Shown one piece after another: positions 34,100 to 46,776 of a stretch of 64,000 nucleotides of DNA (position 1 is its first letter; each line of letters opens with the position of its first letter). Below the pieces are notes generated by a model. It saw only the letters and a program-made list of their open reading frames with translations, was not told where the DNA came from and searched no databases. The DNA comes from Panax quinquefolius (Eukaryota; Streptophyta; Magnoliopsida; Apiales; Araliaceae), in assembly GCA_020205615.1 (NCBI GenBank), contig CM035173.1, forward strand, positions 52,146,922 through 52,210,921, in the 5' to 3' direction. Position numbers and translations under genes: made by a program.

Positions 34100-35984
34100 G
34101 CTTTTCGAGGATGGTATTGAATAGTATGGTTGTAGTCTTTCAATAGCTCGAGCCAGCGTCATTGCCGCGTGTTGAGTTCTTTTGAGTGAAGAAATATTTA
34201 AGGCTTTTATGGTGCGAATATATCTCCACTTTCTCCCCATATAGATAGTGCCTCCATATCTTTTAGCGGCAGCGCATTGCTGCTGACTCTAGATCATGAG
34301 TAGGATAATTCCTCTCATACTCTTTAAGTTGTCACGAGGCATAGGCTATGACTTTCCCACGTTGCATGAGAACACATCCTAACCCTTTGCACGAAGCATC
34401 ATTTGTAGATAACAAATCCATCAGAACGGATGGTATTGTTAGAGCAGTCTTAGAAATAAGTCTCCTCTTAAGCTCTTGGAAACTCTTCTCGCATTCTTCG
34501 CTCCAAACAAATTTTGTATCCTTCCGAGTTAGCTGGGTTAATGGAGTAGCGATTCGAGAAAACCCTTCCACGAATCTTCGATAATAACCAGCTAGACCCA
34601 TAAAGCTACGTACTTGATCACCGACTTGGTTGCTCCAACTTTGTATTGCTTCAATCTTGGCGGGTCCACGGATACTCCATGTTTTGACACCACGTGCCCA
34701 AGAAATGCTACTTCCTCAAGCGAACTCGTATTTCTTCAATTTGGCATATAGTTTGTTTTTCACGAAGCCTTTGGAGTACCGACTTCAAATGGTGCTCATG
34801 ATCTTCACGACTTTTGGAATATATGAGGATGTCATCAATAAAGACAACAACAATGATCAAATATTCCTTGAATACTCGGTTCATCATATCCATGAAAGCC
34901 GCGAGGAGCATTAATTAGTCCAAAAGACATGACTAAGAATTCATAATGCCCATACCGAAGTTAAGGCGGTCTTTGGAATATCCTCGATTCTAATCTTGGT
35001 GATGATATCGAGCGAAGATCGATTTTTTGAAAAGAATTGTGCCCCTTGCAATTGGTCAAACAAGTCATCAATACGAGGTAGAGGATACCTATTCTTGATG
35101 GTGACATGGTTGATTCCAGATAGTTAATACAAAGTCGCATACTCCCGTCTTTCTTCTTCTACGAATAAAGCAGAGCACCCCAAAGAGATGTACTTGGGGA
35201 CGAATGAAGCCGATGTCCAACAATTCACGTAGTTGGACCTTTAACTCTGAAGTTCAATAGGAGCCATTAGATATGGGGTGTTAGAAATGGGCTTTGTACC
35301 GAGTTCAAGATCAATAAAGAATTCAACTTCACGTTACGGGGGTAGGCAGGAAGTTCTTGAAATCGTCGGAAAGTCGATAACAACAGAATATTATTCAAAT
35401 TTGGCGTGTCTTTATTCAAATCCATAACATGGGCTAAGAAAGCTTGACATCCGTTTTTCAATAAGCGAATAGCTTTATGATTAGATATGACGGTGATTGA
35501 TTTTAATGGTTTAGTTGCTTGAATTAAATACAACAAGGTTGGTTAGGAATATGAAAACTAACAACTTTACGAAAACAATCAATTTTGGCATGATGAGTAG
35601 TTAACCAATCAATCCCTAAAATCACATCAAAAGCAAGTATCTTTAAAGAGATAAGGTCAACGGGTAAGGTGATGGTGCCAACTTGAATCAAACAAGATTT
35701 ATAAGCGAGTGGATGTGATGAAAGTTTTCTCTAACGGAGTTTCCACGAGATAGGTCAAAGTCTAATTTCTCGAGTCAAGTTTAAGCGTTGAGCACATGCG
35801 GAGAGATAAATGAATGGGTATGCACCGGTATCAAGTAAGGTATAAACTTAGCAAGAATTTATAAATAGCTTACCGTGATCACCTCGTTTGGGTTCCTCGC
35901 ATTTTGACGATCACAACAAACGCTCTTCCGGAATCGTTGACTTTGACTTTTTACGGGACGATCTTTTGAGTCACCGTCCCCATT
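34100..35984 (-). pseudogene. pol: Element C protease, RT and RNase H remnants
   Basis: 34601-34332 holds MGLAGYYRRFVEGFSRIATP and LSTNDASCKGLGCVLMQRGK (RNase H). 34911-34708 holds [16 protein letters not shown] and [11 protein letters not shown] (RT active site, two residues lost before it). 35536-35267 holds the protease end and RT linker. The protease active site at about 35810-35850 is out of frame. Confidence 0.75.
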
Positions 35985-37104
35985 GAACTAGGTTTTATTC
36001 TGCGTACAATCTCGGCGATATGTCCTTCCTTTCCACAATTATAGCATACCTTGAAGCTGTTGTGGGCGGTTTGGTGATATGTCCCTCTTTCCAAGCATTT
36101 ATAGCATATAATGGGTGGTCGTTCTCCTCCCTTAGAACCGATTCTTTTTAAACCTTTATCGTCTTCACATAGTCGTTGTTAAATCTCCTCTTTTAAATCT
36201 CTCTCGACTCGATTTTTCTATTTTCATGGCCATGATTACCACGGAGTAATTATCATTTTGTCCGTCTGTTTCTTTCTCATTTGGTTATCATTATTACATT
36301 GTTGCTATCTACAATACGATCCTGGTTATGGTCCCTCGGTTGAACATACTCGTTATCTCGCTCTAACAATTGAGCCACATTAACAACATCTCGGATAGAG
36401 AGAAAATTTATGAGAAATGAGATATTGTCGTATCTGGGTTTCAAACCTCTCGAAACATCCAGCGTCATCGTTCCTCATTCTCCACCAAATGAGGTGCAAA
36501 CTGGATAACTCTGCAAACTTTGCCTAAATTTGAGACACGTCATGTTATTTTGTTCTAATCTAATGAACTCCACTTCCTTCATATAGCGAACACTTTCGGG
36601 AAAGTATTTGTCATTAAATAGTTTTTGAAAGCGTCTCCCAAGACATCTTTGAGTGCGGTGGATGGATGCTTCACAGACTCCACCGATGAATCGCCGCCTC
36701 GCCACGGAACATAAAGGTAGCGAATGGAACTTTACATTCCTCCGTGCATCCCAAGACATCGAATATCTTGGTAATTTGCTTGACCCGTGTTTTCCGCCGT
36801 GATCGGATCTGGCTTTCCCTTAAATTCGGTGGTCCCTGACTCTTTGAACTACTTGCATTTGTGACAACCCGTGAATTGCTATCATTTCCTCCTATATTTT
36901 GAACACGAGTCTCCCTAAATGCGATTTTGCATGAACTACAAAAAGCTTCTAAACATCCCTCGTTCATCATACGCTTTCGGTGGTGTTGTTCACGGGAGGA
37001 ACATTGCCCCGACTGTTACACGTTCTCCTCGTTGGTGAGTCTGAGCGTCTCCACGGTCTCATTTCCATTGTTAATATTCTCGATTCGACATTCTCAAATG
37101 TCAT
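35985..37104 (-). pseudogene. gag: Element C Gag remnants
   Basis: The start is probably the ATG at 37104 (MTFENVES), as in A. Pieces 36970-36671 (MMNEGCLEAF, ETRVQNIGGNDSNSR), 36759-36475 (YMKEVEFIRLEQNNM) and 36468-36277 (RGLKPRYDN) match A's Gag in order. CCHC-knuckle DNA is at about 35985-36110. At least five frameshifts. Confidence 0.75.
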
Positions 37105-37256
37105 AAAACAAGGGTTAATTAAGGAAATCAATATATCACATAATATCCCTATATCTTGACCAACTAACAAATAAGCTTAGGTAGGACACATTAGCGAAGG
37201 ATTTACTCGTCTCTCCCTCTAGTTCTATTCCAGATCTCATGGAGATCATATCCTAA

Positions 37257-37268
37257 GCTCTAATACCA
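37257..37268 (-). other. Primer binding site of element C
   Basis: TGGTATTAGAGC on the element strand, one C-to-T change from the tRNA-iMet complement TGGTATCAGAGC, two bases from the LTR end. Confidence 0.85.
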
Positions 37269-37270
37269 AT

Positions 37271-39873
37271 TGTGGCGCCCCCAAAATAGGTATACATCAC
37301 CCATTACGAGTTGTCAATACATGGTGCAGAAATTACTACAACTTTATTATTACAACGATAAAAGCGTGAGTTTGAATACAAATATTATCTTCTAGACAAT
37401 ATATATACTCAAATAAATCCTCATCACATTTATTGATACATTATTTTACAAAATGGTGAGGACTACTAAACAACTCTCTGTAGAACTTTCATTCCATACC
37501 CAGGCTCGTACTACATTATATTCTTGCCTCACGAGAAGAAAAATGGAACAAAAAGGAAAAGGGTGAGCTCAACTAGCCCGATAAAGAATATTATGACTAA
37601 GATAATATACAACAAATTATCGTTAGTCTTCAACGAGGGGAAAAATCTAATAGAATACAATAGACAACAAATTTTAAATCAATATTCATGTGAAATAATA
37701 ATTCATTAGAAGAGTTAAGTAGAGAATGCAAACTACTATCTTCTATGTATGAATTTAAAAGTTCATAAATCTATCTTTTATCCTGTAACATCAATCAATA
37801 TATATACGGAATCAAATATTCATCTTTGCACTTTCTGGGCCAAAGATATTCATCGATTAGTCATGTTCATCTAAACACTGTTCATCATCTTTTTACTTCT
37901 GGGCCAAAGATATTCTTGAAATCATTCATCTTTGCACTTCTGGCCAAAGATATTCCATAATATCATCATTTAAAATGAAGATGATGAAAATATTTTTAAA
38001 AAGCGAATCCGATTGAAACAAAATGACAAGGATTAAGGATTAAGGATTAAGTACTTTGTTTTATCCATGTCCAAAAATACCTCAAAAATAATCATAGTGG
38101 TGTAAAATTCAAGAATGATCAAATCATGGATACAATCAAAGCTAGTATCCACGATAGATATTTTAGGCGAAAAGGAAAATTTTCATTTTTCGATGAATAA
38201 TGATCAAGTATCGTGAATAGTGCAAGTATCACGTGAATAGTAACTCGACACCAAAAGTTCCAAATTTGATAAAAACTTCGGATCAATATTTCAAACATAA
38301 TGATATTAAAGAAATAATATCATTCTGAAAAATAATAATATCCCTTACCTCGAAAGATTAGTACTTTAAATTTGGAATCACAGGGTATAGTCTTTGAAGG
38401 AACTTCTTAATCTAACAATACTCAAAGTATACTCAAAATACTCACAAGAATACGCTCGATAATATATAGAGAGAAAACTTGAGGTTTACGGTGTGATTTT
38501 CAATTCTAACCTAAGCACCTATTTATAGAAAATGCTTAGAACACAAAGCGAAAATTTAATAAAATATTAATATATATTATAAATTTCCTTAGCCCATCTT
38601 TGAAGATCTGATTTCAGCAATTAATATCACATGTTAGCCCACTTAAATGCAAAAAAATGTTTTTCTTTAAAATAATAATTAAAACTTCCAAAAATTAATT
38701 ATTTCGGAGCTTCGGAACTTCAATAATTCATAATAAATAGCCCTTTTATCAGAAAATTCGAATCTCACATTTTTTTTTATAGGAAATTCAATTCTCTACA
38801 ACTTTGCAGGAGAAAGTTTTTCCAAATTCAAGCAGAAATTGATAGAAATCCACAAGCGAAAGCGATTTTATAAATTTTATAATCAAATTTCGGTCAATAA
38901 ATGGGGTCCACCGACATGTTTAACATGTTTTAAACATTTATTGCAACAAAAATACTCTTCCTCCTCGTATACTCATATATCCCACATTCGTTGTAAAAAT
39001 ATCACCATTATTATATATTTAAAATATAATAATACATTTAAATGAATTATTTTATCAGAAAAAGATAAAATTTCAATTTTCAACAATTGTCACATTAAAA
39101 ATTTTCTCCATCTATATCCACATAAAATCAATATTTTTCTTATCATATGAATCAATAATTAATTATTCACAAATAATATTACGAGAATCCTGATATTGAT
39201 GACGAGCGGGTTCAGGAAAGAGGGGCTTTCGATAAAGATTTCTCTCTTCTTGGTGGCGCAATTAGGTGACCAAACCTCTCCTTAGGCGAGAACTTTCTAG
39301 ACATTGCCAATAATGTTATCCAATAATATTATTGAGATAATATGAATTATTGCTCGATAATAGAAAATCTTTGTGTAATGACAATTTATTGAAACAACGG
39401 TAATATAAAATATCAATCAAACAATTATTGAATCAATAAAATCTTGAGCGATAATTCTGTAACCATTATTAAGTAATGCCTTCTTACGTAAGAATCAATA
39501 ATTGGTGCAATCTGGTGTCTTTCTTGTGTTTTAACCAAGAGTATTTTAACGATGATAACTTGGTAACAACTTCTGCCATAGATTATTTTTAAACCACTTA
39601 TATTTGTCGTTTTCTTCATCCAATCACTTTCCAGTTATGGGGCCCTACATTGCATTTAGCGCAGTCGTCATACGAATATTCACAAACGGTTCGAATATTC
39701 CACGACCAAACGAATATTCCCGACAACAATGAATATTTTATAACCACTTGCTTATTTTGAAATATTTGCGTATTTTACCCCTAACTATCCACATTAATCA
39801 AATCAACCCTTACTATTTCAAAATAATAAATAGAGAAATTTAAATTTCATTAATAATAAGTTGGGGTCTTACA
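37271..39873 (-). repeat. Element C 5' LTR
   Basis: TGTGGCGCC to GGGGTCTTACA, 2603 bp, TATAAATA at 38520-38527 (minus). The stem-loop region is at about 37815-37960. Confidence 0.92.
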
Positions 39874-41473
39874 CCAGCTGTCCGTTCTGGACATTCTTCT
39901 CTATCAAATCTTTCAAATCATTATACATCTCCGTCGTATGCCCCCGACATTGATGGTATTCACAGTATTTGTCTCGACCCCTCTTTTCAGGTTTCAGGAT
40001 TGTCGGGCATGGCTCAAAGAAAGGTTTATTCCGCATCTCTTCCAATATCTTCACCCGGTCGGTGTTGAATGCGGTGTAGACTTTGTTGAGATTCCTGTTT
40101 GAGAAAGGTGGTCATCCGCTACCCGAACCTCCTCCATTGTAGCTTTTCTTACCATAGTTGTCAGATTTCCCCTGGTTATCCGACCGTTGAAAGTTATGCT
40201 TATCCCGATCCTTGGACTTCTCGTAAGGCTGGGAGTGGGGTTTAAAATTTCCCATTGCCTCTTCTATTGCTATGTATCCCTCGGCTCGGTGGAAGGCTTC
40301 TGTCAAATCTCCTGGAGGGTTGATCACCAAGTCCTTTATCAGTTTCTTCGACTTCCCAATCTCCATCCTGGTCGTGAAGAAACCCAGGGCTTGTGGGGAA
40401 TTCAGCTCTGCTATGAAGCCCACAGCCTCTCGAAACCTCTTGACATACTGTCCCAGACTCTCATCTGATTTCTGCCGAACCTGCATGAGGGAAGTTGTGA
40501 TCTTTCCCCTCCTCTTGTTGCTTCCGAAACGGGCATGAAACTTCTCCCGAAGATCATTCCCTGAATTAATCGACCTCACCGCCAAGGTCCCCATCCATTC
40601 TTGGGATCTCTTTTTCAGAGTGGTCGTGAACATATAACATTTGGCAGCGTCCGAATGTCCGTAATATGTCATCTGTCTGTCGTATCCATCGAAATGATCG
40701 TATGGATCCCCTAGCCCATCATATGTCTCCATCGGGGGCATCTTCTTCTTGGGATCGGCGGTAACATAATTTATCTTGGGTGAGAAGGGCGAACCCATAC
40801 AAGCCGAAGGTGTTCCCATTACATTCTTCGCCACCAACAACTTTTCCAGTTCTACCACCCTTCGAACGAGGGGGTCAGACTCCTTATGAGGGGATGATCG
40901 GGGTCTGTCCCTCCCACATTCAGGAAACTAGTCCCTCCTCCTTTGTCCCGACCTACCCAGATGGTTCGATCTTCGGTCTGGCGAATGACTCCTTCTACTT
41001 CGGCCGTCTCGAGACCGACTTCAGTGCCTACTCTTTTCCCTTTCAGCCTCTCCCCGTCGAGGTGACCGGGATCGGTTCCGATGCCTGCGCCGTCTTGAGG
41101 AGGCCTCCTGCTCTCCAACCATATTCGCCATCTGCTGTTCAAGTTCATCTTGTTGAAGACGCAAGGCCATCATGGCATCTCTGTTCTGTTACATCTTCTT
41201 CTGCAAGATAAACTCCCTCTGATCTCGGCTGTCCTCTCCTCGATCCTTTCCACGCACCTCCGGTGCCCGAGAATGATTCTCATCTGCACGACTAGCCTGG
41301 TTGGGGGTATGATGGCTGTCATGGAAGAGCTTCCGTTGGAGGGAAGTGACCGGTTCTTGTTGATCACCTTGGATTCTGGAACTTAATCTGTCTTTGATCG
41401 ACCCTCTCACCTGGGTGGTCTGGTGTGTTTTTTCCTTTTCCTGGTTAGAAACCTTTGTTCTCCCCGCCGCCAT
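39874..41473 (-). pseudogene. gag: Element B Gag
   Basis: The start ATG at 41473 (MAAGRTKVSNQEKEK) lies 68 bp after the 5' LTR. One frame runs to the C insertion, broken by stops at 41189 (TAA), 41021 (TGA), 40928 (TAG) and 40112 (TGA). An N-terminal region rich in arginine/serine (RRRRHRNRSRSPRRGEAERE) precedes the Gag core (PPMETYDGLGDPYDHFDGY; YMFTTTLKKRSQEWMGTLA; SLGQYVKRFREAV). The zinc-finger-like motif YCEYHQCRGHTTEMYNDLKD sits near the end; its last cysteine is missing (Y or M where C is usual). The last codons NGQL abut element C. Confidence 0.85.
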
Positions 41474-41541
41474 GGCCGGCTCTCCAAAAAAAAGTCAGTT
41501 GTGATTGATTAAGCACTAAAAGCCCTCCTTCTAGCGCTTGA
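41474..41541 (-). other. Element B leader and putative PBS
   Basis: Directly after the 5' LTR the element strand reads TCAAGCGCTAGAAGGAGGGC. This is where the PBS should be; I cannot assign a tRNA with confidence. Confidence 0.5.
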
Positions 41542-42173
41542 TGTTAATGCAAGTTTATTGCAAGCACGTCCAATCACGAATCCATGCGCTAGAACTTGCA
41601 ATAACGAGATCACACTGAAGTTTGGACGGCTTTGTGCCGGGGATAGCCCGGTGTGAGAATCATCTGAGCCATTCACAAGGTTTAACAATGGAGGCTAAGT
41701 GTTTAGTGCTCAAAAGTAGGTATTACCTCATAATCGTACCCTAAGCCTTGTATTTATAGTGCCTCATCACCTTAGAATCCTTCTCTGAGTCGGATTAGGA
41801 CTCCTAAATTATGGCAGTTACCATAATTTGGGTCCAACACAATCTCTTTAAAAGGTGGAAGTGGATTCCAATTCAATCACTACCTTTGGAGTTACCTTAT
41901 TCGATCATGGTTAGAACCCCGGACTACATGCTTGAGGAAGCCTTTGCCGACAGACCAACCCAACCGAACTCGCCATCGGGTCTGAGCCTCGGGCCAAAGG
42001 ACTCGAAGGTCTGACCCCGAACACCATACTTAGGTAAGGCTCCGACCCAAAGGACTCGGATGCCTAACCTGAACACCATCAACTTCGTCATGGGCTTCGG
42101 CCCAATGACTTGTAAACCCCTTCCGGTGTCAGGCCTTCGGCCCCTGCGAAGGTCGGTAAAATGCTCCCGAATA
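41542..42173 (-). repeat. Element B 5' LTR
   Basis: TGTTAATGC to CTCCCGAATA (terminal ACA changed to ATA), 632 bp. TATAAATA at 41751-41758 (minus). Flanked by ATATT at 42174-42178. Confidence 0.93.
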
Positions 42174-42178
42174 ATATT

Positions 42179-43526
42179 TTTATAGTTATAGATAATACAA
42201 TTAAAATCTGGTCAATTAATTTTTAATTTTAAGTATTATACTTGTTCTAAAATCAAAAATAATCCGATGATTTTTCACTATTTTTGGTAAGCATGTGAAT
42301 TTTTCATCAAAAATTCAATGGTTGAAAATTCTTTTAAACTTTTAATAATAAAAATATTTTAATGGTTCTAATTGTTAGTAAGATTAATATTAGGAAATTG
42401 ATATTTTCACATGACTTTTTGATATTTTCGCATGAAAACTGTCGCTATAGATCTTATAGCGACGTTTTTTTACCATCGCTATACATCTATAACGACACTT
42501 TTCATGTGAAATTATCAAAAAATCACGTGAAAATTTCATTTTCCTTAATCTTAATATCATCAACTATCTAGTAACAAATTTTGATCATTTTTAACAAAAT
42601 TATTATTATCAAACAAATGATATATTAGATGAAAAATATAATGGTGGGGAATCCCATAGTCCAGATCCGACTAAACCTTTATAAATAGTTGGGCTAATGA
42701 CAAAATTCTCCCCCAAGTTAGGCTGAAAATCAATTTGTTCCTTAAAGTTTGGAAATCGACAATCAATACTTCAAAGTATTTTAAAACAACAATTGTGTTC
42801 CTTTTGCCTAGCTCTGGTCAATTTTGATCGAAAATTTGAAATGTACCGATCATATGTGTATTTTTATATAACTTGACTATATTTAAATAGTATTGATCAC
42901 ATTTGACTACTTTTGACCGTATAAATTAAAATAAATACAGTTAAGAATTATTTAACCAACATAAAATTACTTGAAAAATACGATTTGACTTATTAAATTC
43001 ATATAAAATCTATATAAATACTTATTTTGACGTATTAAATATGTATAAATCCTTATAAATAATAATTATTATATGTTACATTATTAGAATTAAATATTAA
43101 TACAAATATTACAATTTGACCTTTTAAACTTATATACCTTTAAATTTATCAAACATAAATTAAACTTTAAAAAGACCAAATTCATCTTCCATATTCGTTA
43201 ATCTCATCTTCTTCCTTTAACCCATTCACAGTTGACACCAACTCATTTCATTTGCCCTTGTGCTTGCCGCAGATCTAAAATTTCTAAAGCCCAAACTTCG
43301 TTGTTATGTCTCCATTAAAACAACCCAAATCGCAACAAAGGTTGTGACCATCCCCACCTATTATTCCATTTCAGCTACTTGACTTATATCTCTACCCAGA
43401 TATGTATAGACCTTGATATTGAAACCCAACTTGTTGACCTCCACCCACCAGTACCATGAGAGAAAGAGAGATAAAGTTGTGAAATTTTTCACAAAAATTT
43501 TAGAAAATAGTTATAGATATAGAGAC
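42179..43526. other. AT-rich spacer with foldback; no gene seen
   Basis: It contains a foldback at 42393-42547. The rest is AT-rich, with no open frame of note; 43190-43480 is less AT-rich and pyrimidine-rich, but I recognise nothing in it. Confidence 0.5.
42393..42547. repeat. Foldback / MITE-like inverted repeat
   Basis: Two ~70-bp arms (about 42393-42463 and 42475-42547) are imperfect reverse complements, with blocks such as TTTTCACATGACTTTTTGAT against ATCAAAAAATCACGTGAAAA. The inner part holds GTCGCTATA/TATAGCGAC, itself a palindrome. TAGCGAC-rich arms are seen in some plant CACTA-derived MITEs; that link is a guess. Confidence 0.65.
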
Positions 43527-43827
43527 TGTGACGCCCCCAAAATAGGTATACATCACCCATTTTAAGTCGCCAAATACATGGTACAGAATACAAATACAAA
43601 CTTAATTATAAAACTGTTGTGTAACATAAGCTGAGAGTTTTAACACAAATATTGTCTTCTAGACAATATTCAAACTCAAATGGAGTCCTCATTATAATTA
43701 TTATCACACTATTTCACAGAATAGTGAGGACTACTAAAGCAACCATCTGAACCGTCACTCCATTCCCCGACTAGTCCCAGCTATATTCTCATTTCCCGAA
43801 GAGAACAATGAAAGTAAAGGGTGAGCT
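43527..43827 (-). mobile_element. Element G: A-type LTR fragment, interrupted by element D
   Basis: TGTGACGCCCCCAAAATAGG opens an A-type LTR that matches others for 301 bp and stops at GGTGAGCT, where D's LTR begins. The remainder should lie beyond the right window edge. Confidence 0.85.
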
Positions 43828-46776
43828 TGTGACACCCCAAAATCTAGATATTTCATTCCCACAGGATTTGGTGTTCACTTATCAAAAACTATTACATCTA
43901 ACTACCCATAATAAAGGATAAAGACATAATTAAAATAATCTCTCCCATTAAAGAGTTACATCATCATTTCAAATTAAATCCCAAGTAATCTAACCTTAAA
44001 ATTATTACATCAGTTTACGGAATACATCATATATTTAAAACAAGTCTTGAAACATAAAACATAAAATTATCATAAGTCTTCATCATTTGGACATCTTGCC
44101 CTTGCCTTTGCTAGTCGACGGCTCATCAACTTTCTCCACTTTTAGCTGCATTGTTAATTGCAAGAGTGAGCAATCAAATGCTCACTGATATAGAACGTAG
44201 CAATGATAATAACATGAGAGTGAACAACAGAAGCTGAACAATAAGGAACTTGTTCTACAAATCAAACTAGAAAACAAGTTCGAACTTTAATTATCTGAGG
44301 GTCTTAAGACCACGAACTATGTCCCCAGTACTTAGGTATTATTACCCAACCTTAACAGTCATTTAGACTATACGGACCCTTCTTATCATACTTAGGGGGA
44401 TCAACCCTTTGTACCATGTATTGTGCACAAACATCTAAACGTTACACGTACAAAATCCCCTATGTTAGGGTTGTTCGTCTCAGTTTGGATTTAGAATTTT
44501 CTCACTAAAGAAAGTTTAGTTTAGAACTAGCTTATCAGTGTTTCTAGAATTTTAGAACACTATTCGAATACAGATTAATTCAATCAATAAAGGTTTGCTT
44601 ACTACTTGAAGGTTTAATACAACGATAAAGCTTTGAACAAGGTTATCAAAGTCAAAGATTGAATAACAATAATATATAATTGAGTAATCATGATATACAT
44701 GTAAAGCGCTATAGAAGAGTTAAAACAATCTCCCTTGAATCAATGTATTAAAACATTATATGCTTTGAATAATAATTAGGAAACTAAATCTCGCTCAATG
44801 TAACAAATTAGGTTACATAAGCTTGTACAAACATACGCAAGATAGGTTAAGCTTGCTCAAATTCATAAAGAATGTTAGAAACTTGCAGAATAATAATATA
44901 GGAATGGAAACTTGCGTTCGATATGAAAAGAACAAAGTTCAAAAGCTTGCTCAATTGTAAAGAGATAAGGTTTAGAACTTGCACAATTATAAAAGTAGGG
45001 TTAGAGAACTTGCCTCGTGCGTAGGTTAAATAATCACTACTCACGTTCACCCCAAGTCCTACACATACCATATGTATTGACATTACACATTAGTTACACT
45101 AACATTACCTTCATGAGTTGCTTTCTACTTTTAGTATAGCTACTAACTAAGTTTAAGTTTAAACAACATCGCATCTTTTGATGAACATTACTTTTTAGCT
45201 TTATTACAACTACTTAAGTGATTATGTCATTGCACCATATACACATTAACAACTTGATACAACATCCTATTACATGTCCAATATGTTATCATTAAGTTAT
45301 ACTAATACACAAAGGATTGCACTTGCATTCGCACATCCCGACGCCCTCCGATTGGCTCCAAATACACAATAGTCCTAAATATGGCCATTTTGACCCTTCA
45401 TAACGATTTCAAATTGAAAAACTTAAAGAATAAAAGTTATAGGCCTATTCGTCCTCTTTCCGAATCATCTTGAATCACCTCAATTGGAGTTTGTATGAAA
45501 AAGTTATGGCCATTTTACTACAGGAGGTCAAAACTATCATACGAGACCACTTTTTTCTTATTTGGTATGAGTCATTGGCGTAGGGCGCGAATTCAATATT
45601 TGGGGCACGAACTTCGGCCCATTTTTGGTATTTTGGTATGAGGAAATTTGGTATTTGAGGGCTTAGAATTACAGAACACCCAAAACCAGAAACAAAACCA
45701 AGCTACTGAGTCTTAATTTCTAACACCAATTAACATGTGTAATCCATGTAAAGTACACATAAATATTTCCAAGCATATATGTACCAATTTAAACAACTAA
45801 ACAAAAATTTTAGAAAACTTAAATTTTGAAAACACGGTTTAAAAACCAAAACTCCATAGTTGATATATTTTAACACAGTAAACACTGCTATTTTCATTTT
45901 CTTCCTCAACCCAAATTCTCACGGATTTGATAACAAATAACAAGCATACATGATGATTATAGATTCTACAATATTAACCATACCATATACACAACGTTTG
46001 AACAAAAACAAAAAAAAAATCAATTTACAAAGAACTTATATAAAACTAAAACTTGGAGATTTATAAATGAATTATACCTTAATCTTCTTGATTAGCACAA
46101 GATGGTGAATCTCTACCTTCCTTGACAAACTCACAAGGATTCTTCTCTCAATTCCTCATCCTCAATACTCAGCAATTCTCTCTTCCTTTGTTATCTAGCA
46201 AACCTTAGAAACAATACGCGTAGGAAAATATAGCCACTCCCACGCTCCCTTACGTTAGAAGAATAGAAAGACTCGTCAGTTGGAATAATGCCAAAGGCCA
46301 CAAGGCCATGTTTGGCTGAACACATAAATCCCATAACTAAATTATTAAAATAATATTTATATTATATAGTTACACTTGTCACACATTACTTCAATTAATT
46401 AAATAACTTTGATTTTAGCTTATAATAATAATAAAATACTTATTATCATTATACTTAAAATTAATAAATAATTATATATCTAATTTAGACACATCACTTT
46501 ATTCAATTTATTCATTTTCATTAAATTAAACAATTCATTTAATTAACTAATTTCTTAAATATTAAGCAATTGATTTAATTTAATTATCTTCTTAAATTAA
46601 ATCCAACAAATAAAATTATCATTACTCGATTCAATTAACATTAATTAATTTAGTTACTAAATTAATTCATCACAATTCATCAAATATTTATTTTTCTCAA
46701 CAACTAAATTATTTAAAATATTTATTTAATTCAATAAATATTTTTAAATTAAATTACAAATTCCTCGATCGTTACA
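43828..46776 (-). repeat. Element D 3' LTR
   Basis: TGTGACACCCCAAAATC to CCTCGATCGTTACA, 2949 bp; on the element strand it starts TGTAACGATCGAGG and ends GGTGTCACA. A second copy is the solo LTR at 55901-58701. Confidence 0.88.

Larger units (their letters stand above)
29933..39873 (-). mobile_element. Element C: Tekay/Del-like retrotransposon inserted in element B
   Basis: LTRs at 29933-32546 and 37271-39873 flank a 4.7-kb internal region with the same domain order as A. Its flanks are gcatt (left) and ccagc (right); they do not match, so target DNA was lost or the two LTRs came together by recombination. Long stretches of the two LTRs are identical (for example about 140 bp at 30020-30170 against 37370-37505), pointing to a recent insertion. 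Yet every coding domain is shredded by short indels. Confidence 0.93.
22215..42173 (-). mobile_element. Element B: Ty3/gypsy Tat-like retrotransposon with antisense gene
   Basis: LTRs are at 22215-22851 and 41542-42173, flanked by a perfect 5-bp duplication ATATT (22210-22214 and 42174-42178). Order on the minus strand: gag, protease, RT, RNase H, second (archaeal-type) RNase H, integrase, then a gene on the opposite strand before the 3' LTR. The two RNase H domains and the antisense gene are hallmarks of the Tat lineage (family knowledge). Element C (29933-39873) splits it after gag; without C it is about 10.0 kb. Over about 230 bp the two LTRs differ at about nine sites, and those before the 3' end of the compared block are all transitions. 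Coding is broken throughout. Confidence 0.93.

Noticed and set aside
40780..41386. Plus-strand ORFs over element B gag
   Set aside because: The minus frame matches Gag with a shared frame through four stops; the plus ORFs have no family pattern.
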